64,000 nucleotides of DNA from Streptomyces clavifer (GTDB lineage: Bacteria; Actinomycetota; Actinomycetes; Streptomycetales; Streptomycetaceae): contig BMWJ01000001.1 in NCBI GenBank assembly GCA_014651175.1, forward strand, positions 248,001 through 312,000, given 5' to 3'. Within the stretch, counting starts at the first letter, position 1. Every line of letters begins with the position of its first letter. The notes under the pieces were generated by a model. It saw only the letters and a list, made by a program, of their open reading frames with translations, ran no database searches and was not told the DNA's origin. A program made the translations under genes and the position numbers. Positions 8,749 to 16,317 of the stretch are shown here, piece by piece.

Positions 8749-9431
8749 TGAGGCGAGTCCAGCCGGTAGCCCACACCGCGCACGGTACGGATGAGGGTCG
8801 GCGAGGACGGCACGTCCTCCACCTTCGCGCGCAGCCGCTGCACACACGCGTCCACGAGCCGCGAGTCACCGAGGTAGTCGTGCTCCCACACCAGCCGCAG
8901 CAACTGCTGCCGCGACAGGGCCTGGCCGGGCCTGCGGCTCAGTTCGAGCAGGAGACGCAGCTCGGTCGGCGTGAGCTGCAGGTCCTCCCCGTTCTTGGTG
9001 ACGGTCATCGCCGAGCGGTCGATGACGACACTTCCGAAGGTCGCCGAGTCGGTCGACTCACGCTCACCTCGGCGCAGCACCGCACGGATACGGGCGTCGA
9101 GCACCCGGCCCTGCACGGGCTTCACCACGTAGTCGTCCGCGCCGGACTCCAGTCCCACCACGACGTCGATGTCGTCGCTGCGCGCGGTCAGCAGGATGAT
9201 CGGCAGCTGGTCGGTGCGCCGGATGCGCCGGCAGACCTCGAAACCGTCGATCCCGGGCAGCATCACGTCCAGCACGACCAGGTCCGGCCGCTGCTCCCGC
9301 AGCAGCTCGAGGCCGTCCTCTCCCGTCGCCGCGGTGGCCACACGGTGGCCCTGGCGTGACAGCGAGAGTTCGAGGGCCGTGCGGATGGCGTCGTCGTCCT
9401 CGATCAGCAACGGGAAAGGCACAGGGGCCAT
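8745..9431 (-). CDS. afsQ1: response regulator AfsQ1 (OmpR/PhoB type)
   Basis: 228 residues. The receiver domain carries the acidic pocket (EDDD near residues 11-14), the phospho-acceptor Asp at about 55 (VVLDVMLPG) and a conserved Lys (VVKPVQGR). The C-terminal winged helix is OmpR-like (LQLTPTELRLLLELSRRPGQ to IRTVRGVGYRLD). The start at 9431 gives a short N-terminus directly before the LLIEDDDAIRTALELSL strand. It is the first gene of the afsQ operon and divergent from sigQ. The site in the shared promoter region (9527-9542) matches the reported AfsQ1 box, so autoregulation and control of sigQ are expected. Confidence 0.94.
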   Translation of the reverse strand: MAPVPFPLLIEDDDAIRTALELSLSRQGHRVATAATGEDGLELLREQRPDLVVLDVMLPGIDGFEVCRRIRRTDQLPIILLTARSDDIDVVVGLESGADDYVVKPVQGRVLDARIRAVLRRGERESTDSATFGSVVIDRSAMTVTKNGEDLQLTPTELRLLLELSRRPGQALSRQQLLRLVWEHDYLGDSRLVDACVQRLRAKVEDVPSSPTLIRTVRGVGYRLDSPQ

Positions 9432-9526
9432 TCTGGCCCATGGCGGTGCCGCGGTTCGACTGTGCCCCCTACTTGATCCGACGTATCCGGCACTCCCACA
9501 CGTCCCGCACACACCCGGCATGCCCT

Positions 9527-9542
9527 GTGACAGGCCTGTGAC
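9527..9542. promoter_or_regulatory. AfsQ1 binding site, GTGAC-N6-GTGAC
   Basis: An exact direct repeat GTGAC AGGCCT GTGAC lies between divergent afsQ1 and sigQ. It fits the published AfsQ1 consensus GTnAC-n6-GTnAC. It lies 95 nt upstream of the afsQ1 start and 83 nt upstream of the sigQ start. Confidence 0.85.
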
Positions 9543-9625
9543 AGTCGGGGGACAGGGCCATGAAACTGCCCCGGCAAGCTCATTGGCACAGGGAACGAAC
9601 GGACTCCACCGATGGGGGGCGCGAG

Positions 9626-10432
9626 ATGAACGCACTGCACAGCACCACCTCGAGCGCAGTTGCCACGCGTCTCCACGACGTCGGCCGGAGCACGGAGAAG
9701 TCCGGCGCCCAGGGGGGTACCTCCCTGCTCGAGCGGAGTAGGGAGCTCGGGGGAGGGCGGGGGTGCACTCGCGGCGCCGGGCGTCAGCACTCGTCGTACC
9801 TGACCATGGTCGACGCGCCCACGGGGGGAAACGGGGGGAGCGGGGCCAACGGGGGAAACGCGTACGGGGAGGTCACGGGGGAGCGGAAGTCCAAGACACG
9901 GACCGAGGACGCCGAAACGGCGTTCACGGCCTACGTCCAGGAGCGCCGCGCCTCCCTGTACGCGACCGCCTATCACCTGACCGGCGACCGGTTCGAGGCC
10001 GAGGACCTGCTGCAGAGCGCCCTCTTCTCGACGTACCGGGCCTGGGACCGGATCAGTGACAAGGCGGCGGTCGGCGGATACCTCCGCCGCACCATGACCA
10101 ACCTGCACATCAGCGCCTGGCGCAGGCGCAAGCTGAACGAGTACCCGACCGAGGAGCTGCCGGAGACGGTGGGCGACACGGACGCGATGCGCGGCACGGA
10201 ACTGCGGGCGGTGCTGTGGCAGGCGCTCGCGCGACTGCCCGAACTCCAGCGCACGATGCTGGTCCTCCGCTACTACGAGGGCCGCACGGACCCGGAGATC
10301 GCGTCCATCCTCGGCATAAGCGTCGGCACGGTGAAGTCGAGCATCTGGCGGTCGCTCCGCCGGCTGCGCGAGGACGAGGTCCTCAGCTTCGGCCGTGACG
10401 AGGAGGAGTCCTTCGGCGAGCTGGTGGCCTGA
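9626..10432 (+). CDS. sigQ: ECF-family RNA polymerase sigma factor SigQ
   Basis: 268 residues. The sigma core occupies roughly residues 90-255: region 2 (TAFTAYVQERRASLYATAYHLTG, EAEDLLQSALFSTYRAWDRI) and region 4 (LARLPELQRTMLVLRYYEG, DPEIASILGISVGTVKSSIWR). This is a SigE-type/SigQ factor partnered with the divergent afsQ genes. The N-terminus is unusually long (about 85 residues). It contains a segment, GGTSLLERSRELGGG, encoded by a GC-rich mobile-looking repeat (9711-9757), and then a Gly/Asn-rich stretch. The ATG at 9626 is the likely start; a later Met near 9806 would remove the repeat-encoded part. Tandem hairpins follow the stop. Confidence 0.9.
   Translation: MNALHSTTSSAVATRLHDVGRSTEKSGAQGGTSLLERSRELGGGRGCTRGAGRQHSSYLTMVDAPTGGNGGSGANGGNAYGEVTGERKSKTRTEDAETAFTAYVQERRASLYATAYHLTGDRFEAEDLLQSALFSTYRAWDRISDKAAVGGYLRRTMTNLHISAWRRRKLNEYPTEELPETVGDTDAMRGTELRAVLWQALARLPELQRTMLVLRYYEGRTDPEIASILGISVGTVKSSIWRSLRRLREDEVLSFGRDEEESFGELVA
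9711..9757. repeat. GC-rich inverted-repeat element inside the sigQ 5' end
   Basis: Its ends read GGGGGGTACCTCC and GGGGGAGGG around a stem CCCTGCTC / GAGC-type hairpin. Related copies lie at 15383-15427 (deoC start), 25220-25255 (intergenic, reverse orientation) and, with a shortened stem, 34419-34444 (hutH). It stays in frame and adds about 15 residues to SigQ. Confidence 0.6.
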
Positions 10433-10436
10433 GGCG

Positions 10437-10520
10437 TACGGGGGAACGACCGCCGCGTCGGGGGAGGCGGCGGTACGGGGGAACGGGCCGCCGCTTCGGG
10501 GGAGGCGGCGGTACGGGGGC
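10437..10520. repeat. two tandem hairpin-forming repeats after sigQ
   Basis: Units of 37 and 38 bp (10437-10473 and 10474-10511), each starting TACGGGGGAACG and ending in GGAGGCGGCGG, followed by a partial third copy. Each unit folds as CCGCCGC / GCGGCGG. They begin a few nt after the sigQ stop and probably act as a tandem terminator. Confidence 0.7.
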
Positions 10521-10800
10521 AGTACGTGGCGGGGTCGGACGGGCCGGGGGGTCCTGTCCGGCCCCGCTGTGCGTTCCCCGGCCCGGCCGACGTGACCGGG
10601 CGCGGACCGGGGTGAGCCGTGTCCGGGGTTCCGGACGGCGAGCCCGCCGCGGGAGGGTCTGCGCACCACGGCGCCGGCGAAGCCGGCCCCGCGGGAAGCC
10701 GGTTGCCGTCGGCGAGGGCGGCGGCGTGCGTCCGTGTACGGGCGCCGCGGCCCCCTCGCCCGCCCGGTTCGCCGCAGGCCACGAGGAGGGGTGCCCGACG
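10521..10800. other. GC-rich spacer without a supported gene
   Basis: The rest of the gap between sigQ and the kinase gene is extremely GC-rich, with many short open frames but none with homology or a ribosome binding site. It lies at the 3' ends of two converging genes. Nothing further is recognised. Confidence 0.5.
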
Positions 10801-11448
10801 TCAGGCCGTGGGTGCGGCCGGGGCCGCGGGGGTACGGCGGCAGCGGCCCGCCGCCGCGGCGGCCAGCCGGCCCAGGGCCTCGGGCTTTCCGCAGGGGTGC
10901 GCGCCCAGCGCCGTCTGCCGTGCCACGATGCGGCGTTCGGCCCACATCAGACGCCAGCCGCGCCGGAGCAGGAAGGGCACCGACTTGCGGCCCTCGCGCA
11001 GATCCCGCACCAGCCGACGCCGGAAGGTCGTCGACGGGCGCCCGCGCAGGCACAGCGCGTCCGCGAGCAGGCCCAGTTCCTGGCAGCGCGCCACGATGTC
11101 CGCCGCGAAGATGCCCTCGGCGACGAACAGGGGGGTGCGCTCGATGTCGAGCGCCTCACGGTCGACCCGGGAACTCGTGGCGATGTCGTACACGGGCACG
11201 CTCGTCCGCCCCGTCCGGCACAGCTCCGCTATGGCGGCGACCGCCGCGTCCGCGTCCCAGGACTGCGCCGAGTCCCAGTCGATGTCCGTACTACCGGTGA
11301 CCACGGGCAGCGTCGGGTCGTTTCCCTCCTTGTAGAAGTCGTCCAGGTGCAGCACCGGCAGACCGGTGCGCGCGGCGAGGGACGACTTGCCGGAGCCGGA
11401 GGGACCGGCAAGCAGCACGACTCGAGTGGGGATCGGTTGGGAACTCAC
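10801..11448 (-). CDS. uridine kinase-like P-loop kinase
   Basis: 215 residues. It opens with a Walker A loop (VVLLAGPSGSGKSSLA) followed by LHLDDFYKEGNDPTLP, the DDF(Y) substrate segment of uridine kinases and phosphoribulokinase-like NTP:nucleoside kinases. VAEGIFAADIV and a basic lid (RGRPSTTFRRRLVRDLREGRKS) follow. The likely reaction is ATP/GTP-dependent phosphorylation of uridine or cytidine in pyrimidine salvage, fitting the nucleoside genes nearby. The GTG at 11448 sits 8 codons before the first beta strand; in-frame starts extend to 11517. The C-terminus is an Ala-rich tail of no known function. Confidence 0.82.
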   Translation of the reverse strand: MSSQPIPTRVVLLAGPSGSGKSSLAARTGLPVLHLDDFYKEGNDPTLPVVTGSTDIDWDSAQSWDADAAVAAIAELCRTGRTSVPVYDIATSSRVDREALDIERTPLFVAEGIFAADIVARCQELGLLADALCLRGRPSTTFRRRLVRDLREGRKSVPFLLRRGWRLMWAERRIVARQTALGAHPCGKPEALGRLAAAAAGRCRRTPAAPAAPTA

Positions 11449-11576
11449 AGAACAGAAGTGTGAGGCATTGACCCGTGCAGGGGATCCCCGGGAGGCCCTG
11501 TTGGTATCGAGCATCACACCTCAACTACTCTGCGCGCACGAATGATTACTCGATCGGCCCGATCAGGTGGGAAAAC

Positions 11577-11993
11577 ATGGCACGTCATGCACTGTCCAAG
11601 CCCCGGCGTCGCGCGCTGCTGCGCGCCGGTCTGACCCTCACCGCGCTGGGCGCGGCTCTCGGCGCGGGGGGTGCCGTGGCCCAGGCCGCGCCGCTGCCCG
11701 TCACCCCGGCCACGGGGGAGGACAGCACCCTGGGGGCGGTCGGCGACGCGGCGGCGCCCGCGCTGACGAGTGCGCTCGGTTACGGGCTCGCCGGGGCCGT
11801 GTCCCCCGTCACCGACCTGCAGCTCGACCCGATGGCCGGGACGGGCGTGGACCCGCTGGACAACGCCGTGGGCACCCAGGTGGCCGACTTCAAGCCGGTC
11901 ACCACGGCCTTCGCCACCGACCCGATCACCAGTGGCTCCTCACTCGGCGACCTGCCCGTGACGGGCCCGGCGGCGGCCATGATCACCGGCTGA
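11577..11993 (+). CDS. small secreted protein
   Basis: 138 residues. A twin-arginine-style signal peptide (SKPRRRALLRAGLTLTALGAA, cleavage after AQA near residue 38) precedes a mature chain of low complexity rich in Pro, Thr, Gly and Ala, with no recognisable catalytic motif. It resembles other short Streptomyces exported proteins of unknown role, including the one at 5061. The ATG at 11577 has only a weak GGTGG-like Shine-Dalgarno. It is followed by a strong hairpin and converges with the aldehyde dehydrogenase operon. Function is unknown. Confidence 0.75.
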   Translation: MARHALSKPRRRALLRAGLTLTALGAALGAGGAVAQAAPLPVTPATGEDSTLGAVGDAAAPALTSALGYGLAGAVSPVTDLQLDPMAGTGVDPLDNAVGTQVADFKPVTTAFATDPITSGSSLGDLPVTGPAAAMITG

Positions 11994-12009
11994 CGCCGTA
12001 CACGGCCCC

Positions 12010-12039
12010 GGGGCCGCCCTCCGTCGGGAGGGCGGCCCC
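12010..12039. terminator. bidirectional terminator hairpin
   Basis: Perfect stem of 13 bp (GGGGCCGCCCTCC / GGAGGGCGGCCCC) with a GTCG tetraloop between converging genes. Confidence 0.85.
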
Positions 12040-12059
12040 AGGGGCTGTCACACATGGGG

Positions 12060-13019
12060 TCAGTACGAGGAGCCGGAGGCTCCCAGGGCGCCCGTGGGGT
12101 GCCAGACCGTCTTGGTCTCCAGGAACGCCGTCAGGCGGTGCGTGCCCGGATCGGCCGACCAGTCGGCCTTGTCCACAGGCTGTGGACGGTCGGCGCCCTT
12201 CTCGCCCTGCTCACCCTTGGCGGGGCGGCGGGACGCGGACGGGCGCAGGACCCGCTTCAGGTTGTCCGCCGCCGCGGTCTCCAGCTCCTTCGCCAGCTCG
12301 GCGTCCCCGCCCGCACCCGTGAGGTCGATGGCGTTGACGTCCTGGTGCGAGGCCAGCGGCACGGCGAGCTCCGCCGTCCGGCCCGACAGGATGTTCACCA
12401 CACCGCCCGGCAGGTCCGACGTGGCCAGCACCTCGCCCAGCGAGAGCGCGGGCAGCGGGGCGTCCGCCGAGGCGATGACGACCGCCGTGTTGCCCGTCGC
12501 GATGACCGGTGCGATCACGGAGACCAGGCCGAGGAAGGACGACTCCTGCGGGGCCAGGACCGTGACGACACCCGTCGGCTCCGGAGTGGAGAGGTTGAGG
12601 AAGGGGCCCGCGACCGGGTTGGCCCCGCCCACGATCTGGCCGATCTTGTCGGTCCAGCCCGCGTACCAGACCCAGCGGTCGATCGCCGCGTCGACGACGG
12701 CAGCCGCCTTGGACTTCGAGAGTCCCTCGGCATCCGCCACCTCGCGCACGAACTGCTCCCGCCGGCCCTCCAGCATCTCGGCGACGCGGTAGAGGATCTG
12801 ACCGCGGTTGTACGCGGTCGCGCCCGACCAGCCGCCGAAGGCCTTGCGCGCGGCCACGACCGCGTCCCTCGCGTCCTTGCGGGACGACTGCGGGGCGTGT
12901 CCCAGCCACGCGCCCTTGGAGTCCGTCACCTCGTACACCCGGCCGCTCTCGGAGCGGGGGAACTTGCCCCCGACGTACAGCTTGTAGGTCTTGAAGACGC
13001 TCAGTCGCCCGTCAGACAT
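12060..13019 (-). CDS. truncated aldehyde dehydrogenase-like subunit (no catalytic Cys)
   Basis: 319 residues. The first ~220 resemble the coenzyme-binding half of aldehyde dehydrogenases (YVGGKFPRSESGRVYEV, WVWYAGWTDKI, GVVTVLAPQESSFLGLVSVIAPVIATGNT). The expected LELGGK glutamate motif and the catalytic Cys region are absent. The chain instead passes through a charged, Lys/Arg/Pro-rich linker to a piece resembling the ALDH C-terminus (TAFLETKTVWHPTG). It overlaps the upstream active ALDH gene by 8 nt. The pair looks like a split ALDH16, whose second domain is vestigial. It probably forms a structural partner rather than an enzyme. Confidence 0.8.
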   Translation of the reverse strand: MSDGRLSVFKTYKLYVGGKFPRSESGRVYEVTDSKGAWLGHAPQSSRKDARDAVVAARKAFGGWSGATAYNRGQILYRVAEMLEGRREQFVREVADAEGLSKSKAAAVVDAAIDRWVWYAGWTDKIGQIVGGANPVAGPFLNLSTPEPTGVVTVLAPQESSFLGLVSVIAPVIATGNTAVVIASADAPLPALSLGEVLATSDLPGGVVNILSGRTAELAVPLASHQDVNAIDLTGAGGDAELAKELETAAADNLKRVLRPSASRRPAKGEQGEKGADRPQPVDKADWSADPGTHRLTAFLETKTVWHPTGALGASGSSY

Positions 13020-14448
13020 CGAGGTAGGCCTCCAGACCGTGACGGCCGCCTTCGCGGCCGAAGCCCGACTCCTTGTATCCGCCGAACGGCGAGGTCGGGT
13101 CGAACTTGTTGAACGTGTTGGCCCAGACGACGCCGGCCCGGAGCTTGCCGGCCACCGCGAGGATGCGGGAGCCCTTCTCCGTCCAGATGCCCGCCGAGAG
13201 GCCGTACTGGGTGTTGTTGGCCTTCGCGACCGCCTCGTCCGGAGTGCGGAAGGAGAGCACCGAGAGCACGGGGCCGAAGATCTCGTCGCGTGCGACGGTG
13301 TGCGCCTGCGTGACGTTGGTGAACAGCGTCGGAGCGAACCAGTAGCCCGCGGACGGCAGCTCGCACGGCGCGGACCAGCGCTCGGCGCCCTCCGCCTCGC
13401 CGGACTCGACGAGGGCGGTGATCCGGGACAGCTGCTCCTCGGAGTTGATCGCGCCGATGTCGGTGTTCTTGTCCAGCGGGTCGCCGAGGCGGAGCGTGGA
13501 CAGGCGGCGCTTGAGGGAGTGCAGCAGCTCGTCCTGGACCGACTCCTGGACGAGGAGCCGCGAACCCGCGCAGCAGACCTGGCCCTGGTTGAAGAAGATC
13601 CCGGTGACGATGCCCTCGACGGCCTGGTCGACCGGCGCGTCGTCGAAGACGATGTTCGCGCCCTTGCCGCCCAGTTCGAGCGTGGCCTTCTTGTCCGTGC
13701 CGGCGATCTGGCGGGCGATGGCCTTGCCGACCGCGGTCGATCCCGTGAAGGCGACCTTGTTGACGTCGGGGTGCTCGACCAGGGCCGAACCCGCGTCCCC
13801 GTAACCCGTCAGGATGTTGACGACGCCCCTGGGCAGACCCGCCTGCCGGCAGATGTCCGCGAAGAAGAGCGCGGACAGCGGGGTCGTCTCGGCGGGCTTG
13901 AGCACCACCGTGTTGCCGGTGGCGAGCGCCGGGGCGATCTTCCACGCGAGCATCAGGAGCGGGAAGTTCCACGGGATGATCTGGCCGGCGACACCCAGCG
14001 GACGCGGGTTCGCCCCGTACCCGGCGTGGTCCAGCTTGTCGGCCCAGCCCGCGTAGTAGAAGAAGTGCGCGGCGACCAGCGGCAGGTCCGCGTCGCGGGT
14101 CTCCCTGATCGGCTTGCCGTTGTCGAGGGTCTCCAGGACGGCCAGCTCGCGCGAGCGCTCCTGGATGATCCGGGCGATCCGGAAGAGGTACTTGGCGCGC
14201 TCGGAGCCGGGCAGCGCCGACCACTTCTCGAACGCCCGGCGGGCCGCCTTCACCGCCCGGTCCACGTCCTCGGCGCCGGCCCGGGCGACCTCGGAGAGCA
14301 CCTCCTCGGACGACGGGCTGACCGTCTTGAACACCTTGCCGTCGGCGGCCTCGGTGAACTCGCCGTCGATGAACAGGCCGTACGAGGGCGCGATGTCGAC
14401 GACGGAGCGGGACTCCGGAGCCGGTGCGTAGTCGAATGCAGATGCCAT
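13012..14448 (-). CDS. aldehyde dehydrogenase
   Basis: 478 residues with the full NAD(P)-dependent aldehyde dehydrogenase set: the Asn motif (IIPWNFPLLMLAWKIAPALATGN), the general-base Glu in ATLELGGKGANIVF, and the catalytic Cys in FFNQGQVCCAGSRL. It follows deoC by 5 nt and overlaps the ALDH-like gene downstream, so the three form one operon. DeoC releases acetaldehyde from 2-deoxyribose-5-phosphate, and this enzyme would oxidise it to acetate. That pathway link is inference from context. The ATG at 14448 precedes the conserved N-terminal SYGLFIDGEF strand. Confidence 0.9.
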   Translation of the reverse strand: MASAFDYAPAPESRSVVDIAPSYGLFIDGEFTEAADGKVFKTVSPSSEEVLSEVARAGAEDVDRAVKAARRAFEKWSALPGSERAKYLFRIARIIQERSRELAVLETLDNGKPIRETRDADLPLVAAHFFYYAGWADKLDHAGYGANPRPLGVAGQIIPWNFPLLMLAWKIAPALATGNTVVLKPAETTPLSALFFADICRQAGLPRGVVNILTGYGDAGSALVEHPDVNKVAFTGSTAVGKAIARQIAGTDKKATLELGGKGANIVFDDAPVDQAVEGIVTGIFFNQGQVCCAGSRLLVQESVQDELLHSLKRRLSTLRLGDPLDKNTDIGAINSEEQLSRITALVESGEAEGAERWSAPCELPSAGYWFAPTLFTNVTQAHTVARDEIFGPVLSVLSFRTPDEAVAKANNTQYGLSAGIWTEKGSRILAVAGKLRAGVVWANTFNKFDPTSPFGGYKESGFGREGGRHGLEAYLDV

Positions 14449-14453
14449 GGGGA

Positions 14454-15440
14454 TCAGTCCACCGTCACGTAATCGGGGCCGGAGTAACGGCCGGTGCTGA
14501 GCTTCTGGCGCTGCATCAGCAGGTCGTTCAGCAGGCTGGACGCGCCGAAGCGGAACCAGTGGTTGTCCAGCCAGTCCTCGCCCGCGGTCTCGTTCACCAG
14601 AACGAGGAACTTGATCGCGTCCTTGGACGTGCGGATACCGCCGGCGGGCTTCACACCGATCTGCACACCGGTCTGCTCCCGGAAGTCGCGCACGGCCTCC
14701 AGCATCAGCAGGGTGTTCGCCGGAGTGGCGTTGACCGCGACCTTGCCGGTCGACGTCTTGATGAAGTCCGCGCCCGCCAGCATCCCGAGCCAGGAGGCCC
14801 GCCGGATGTTGTCGTACGTGGACAGCTCGCCGGTCTCGAAGATGACCTTCAGCCGGGCCCGGCCGCACTCGGCCTTCACGGCGAGGATCTCCTCGTACAC
14901 CTTCAGGTAGCGGCCGGACAGGAAGGCGCCGCGGTCGATCACCATGTCGATCTCGTCGGCCCCGGCCGCCACGGCGTCGCGGACGTCCGCGAGCTTGACG
15001 TCCAGTGCCGCGCGCCCGGCGGGGAAGGCCGTCGCGACGGACGCCACCTTCACTCCGGAGCCGGCCAGTGCGGCAGCGGCGGTCGCCGCCATGTCGGGGT
15101 AGACGCAGACCGCGGCGGTGCGCGGGCTGGTGCGGTCGGTCGGGTCGGGGTTGACGGCCTTGGCGGCCAGAGCCCGGACCTTGCCCGGGGTGTCGGCGCC
15201 TTCCAGCGTCGTCAGGTCGATCATCGAGATGGCGAGATCGATGGCGTACGCCTTGGCGGTCGTCTTGATCGATCGGGTGCCGAGGGAGGCTGCGCGCGCT
15301 TCCAGGCCGACGGCGTCGACGCCGGGCAGCCCGTGCAGGAAGCGGCGGAGCGCACCGTCGGACGCCGTCGCGTCGGCGAAGGAGGCCCCGCCCTGCTCGA
15401 ACGCAGCCGAGCGCTTGGGGGAGGGTGCAGTGGTGGGCAT
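14454..15440 (-). CDS. deoC: deoxyribose-phosphate aldolase
   Basis: 328 residues of the class I DeoC aldolase family, which cleaves 2-deoxy-D-ribose-5-phosphate to acetaldehyde and glyceraldehyde-3-phosphate. Catalytic features visible are VKVIFETGEL-type strand RLKVIFETGELST, the Schiff-base Lys region ADFIKTSTGKVAVNATPANT, and KPAGGIRTSKDA. It is longer at the N-terminus than the usual 210-260 residues; part of the extension (PSPKRSAAFEQGG) is encoded by the repeat at 15383-15427. No Shine-Dalgarno precedes the ATG, and a TAGATA box upstream suggests a leaderless message. A CTACGCAAGTAG operator-like site lies 19 nt upstream. Confidence 0.94.
   Translation of the reverse strand: MPTTAPSPKRSAAFEQGGASFADATASDGALRRFLHGLPGVDAVGLEARAASLGTRSIKTTAKAYAIDLAISMIDLTTLEGADTPGKVRALAAKAVNPDPTDRTSPRTAAVCVYPDMAATAAAALAGSGVKVASVATAFPAGRAALDVKLADVRDAVAAGADEIDMVIDRGAFLSGRYLKVYEEILAVKAECGRARLKVIFETGELSTYDNIRRASWLGMLAGADFIKTSTGKVAVNATPANTLLMLEAVRDFREQTGVQIGVKPAGGIRTSKDAIKFLVLVNETAGEDWLDNHWFRFGASSLLNDLLMQRQKLSTGRYSGPDYVTVD
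15383..15427. repeat. GC-rich inverted-repeat element inside the deoC 5' end
   Basis: Same family as 9711-9757. It shares CCCTGCTCGA, GAGC and GGGGGAGGG in the same order, and is translated in deoC on the minus strand as a 13-residue insertion-like segment. Confidence 0.55.
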
Positions 15441-15459
15441 GGTCACCACATGAGCATAT

Positions 15460-15471
15460 CTACGCAAGTAG
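15460..15471. promoter_or_regulatory. CTACGCAAGTAG operator-like site upstream of deoC
   Basis: It matches the CTACGCGCGTAG palindrome of add and PNP at 10 of 12 positions, with both CTAC/GTAG ends kept. It lies 19 nt upstream of the deoC start and overlaps the -10-like TAGATA box on the minus strand. Confidence 0.5.
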
Positions 15472-15576
15472 CGACCTGTACAGGCCCCTCCCCGATTCCG
15501 CTGCTTCCGCAGCCCGGGAAGCGCTCCCGGGCAGGCGCTCCGCCGCCGCCGGGTGCCGTCAGGCAGAATCGGGACC

Positions 15577-16233
15577 ATGACGAGCCCCACACCTCCCGCC
15601 GAGCCCGCCTACGCCGACCGGACCTTCCGGTCGGTCGCCGGGCTGGTCAGCGGCACGCTGCTGATCCTGCTGGGCCTCTGGCTCGGCGGCGACGCGATGT
15701 TCCGGGGCCATGGCTGGGTGCCCTGGCAGGCGCTGGCCGCGCTGCTGACCCTGATCCCGCTGATCCTGGCGTTCACACTGCGCCCCGCGGTGTTCGCCAA
15801 CGAGGAGCGCATCCGGATCCGCAACCCCTTCCGCACGATCGTGCTGCCCTGGACCGAGGTCGCCGCCGTGCGCGCCGCCTACTCCAGCGAGATCGTCACG
15901 CAGGGCGGAGTCACCTATCAGCTGTGGGCGATCCCGGTCTCGCTGCGCGACCGGAAGCGGGCGGCCAGGAAGGCCGGCCGGCAGGCCGGCGACGACCAGC
16001 ACGGCCGGACCTCCGTGCGCGGCCGGACCCCCGCGCACACGACCGGCCTCGACTCCGGGGCCGGTGTCGCGGCCGCGGACCAGGCGGTGGTCGAGCTGCG
16101 GGCGCTGGCCGAGCAGGCCGGTGACCGCACGGAGCAGTCCACGACGACCGTCTCGGTGCGCTGGGCCTTCGAGATCATCGCCCCCGCCGTCGTGGGCGCG
16201 GTCCTCCTGGCCGTCCTCCTGGCGCTCGCCTGA
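15577..16233 (+). CDS. PH-domain membrane protein
   Basis: 218 residues. Two hydrophobic helices near the N-terminus (VAGLVSGTLLILLGLWLGG and ALAALLTLIPLILAF) precede a bacterial PH-like beta domain (LRPAVFANEERIRIRNPF, ILPW-type segment IVLPWTEVAAVRAAYSSE). A charged loop and a final transmembrane helix follow (IIAPAVVGAVLLAVLLALA). Such proteins are common in actinobacteria and have no assigned biochemical role. The ATG at 15577 follows a weak leader. It is divergent from deoC, and their promoter region is about 135 bp. Its own promoter was not identified. Confidence 0.83.
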   Translation: MTSPTPPAEPAYADRTFRSVAGLVSGTLLILLGLWLGGDAMFRGHGWVPWQALAALLTLIPLILAFTLRPAVFANEERIRIRNPFRTIVLPWTEVAAVRAAYSSEIVTQGGVTYQLWAIPVSLRDRKRAARKAGRQAGDDQHGRTSVRGRTPAHTTGLDSGAGVAAADQAVVELRALAEQAGDRTEQSTTTVSVRWAFEIIAPAVVGAVLLAVLLALA

Positions 16234-16317
16234 CGCCCTTGGGTCGTCGGGAGGTCGGGGACCGCGAAACGCCGTCGAAACGGGCACTCGCGCGTCCCCT
16301 CCCTCCCGACGGGCCGG

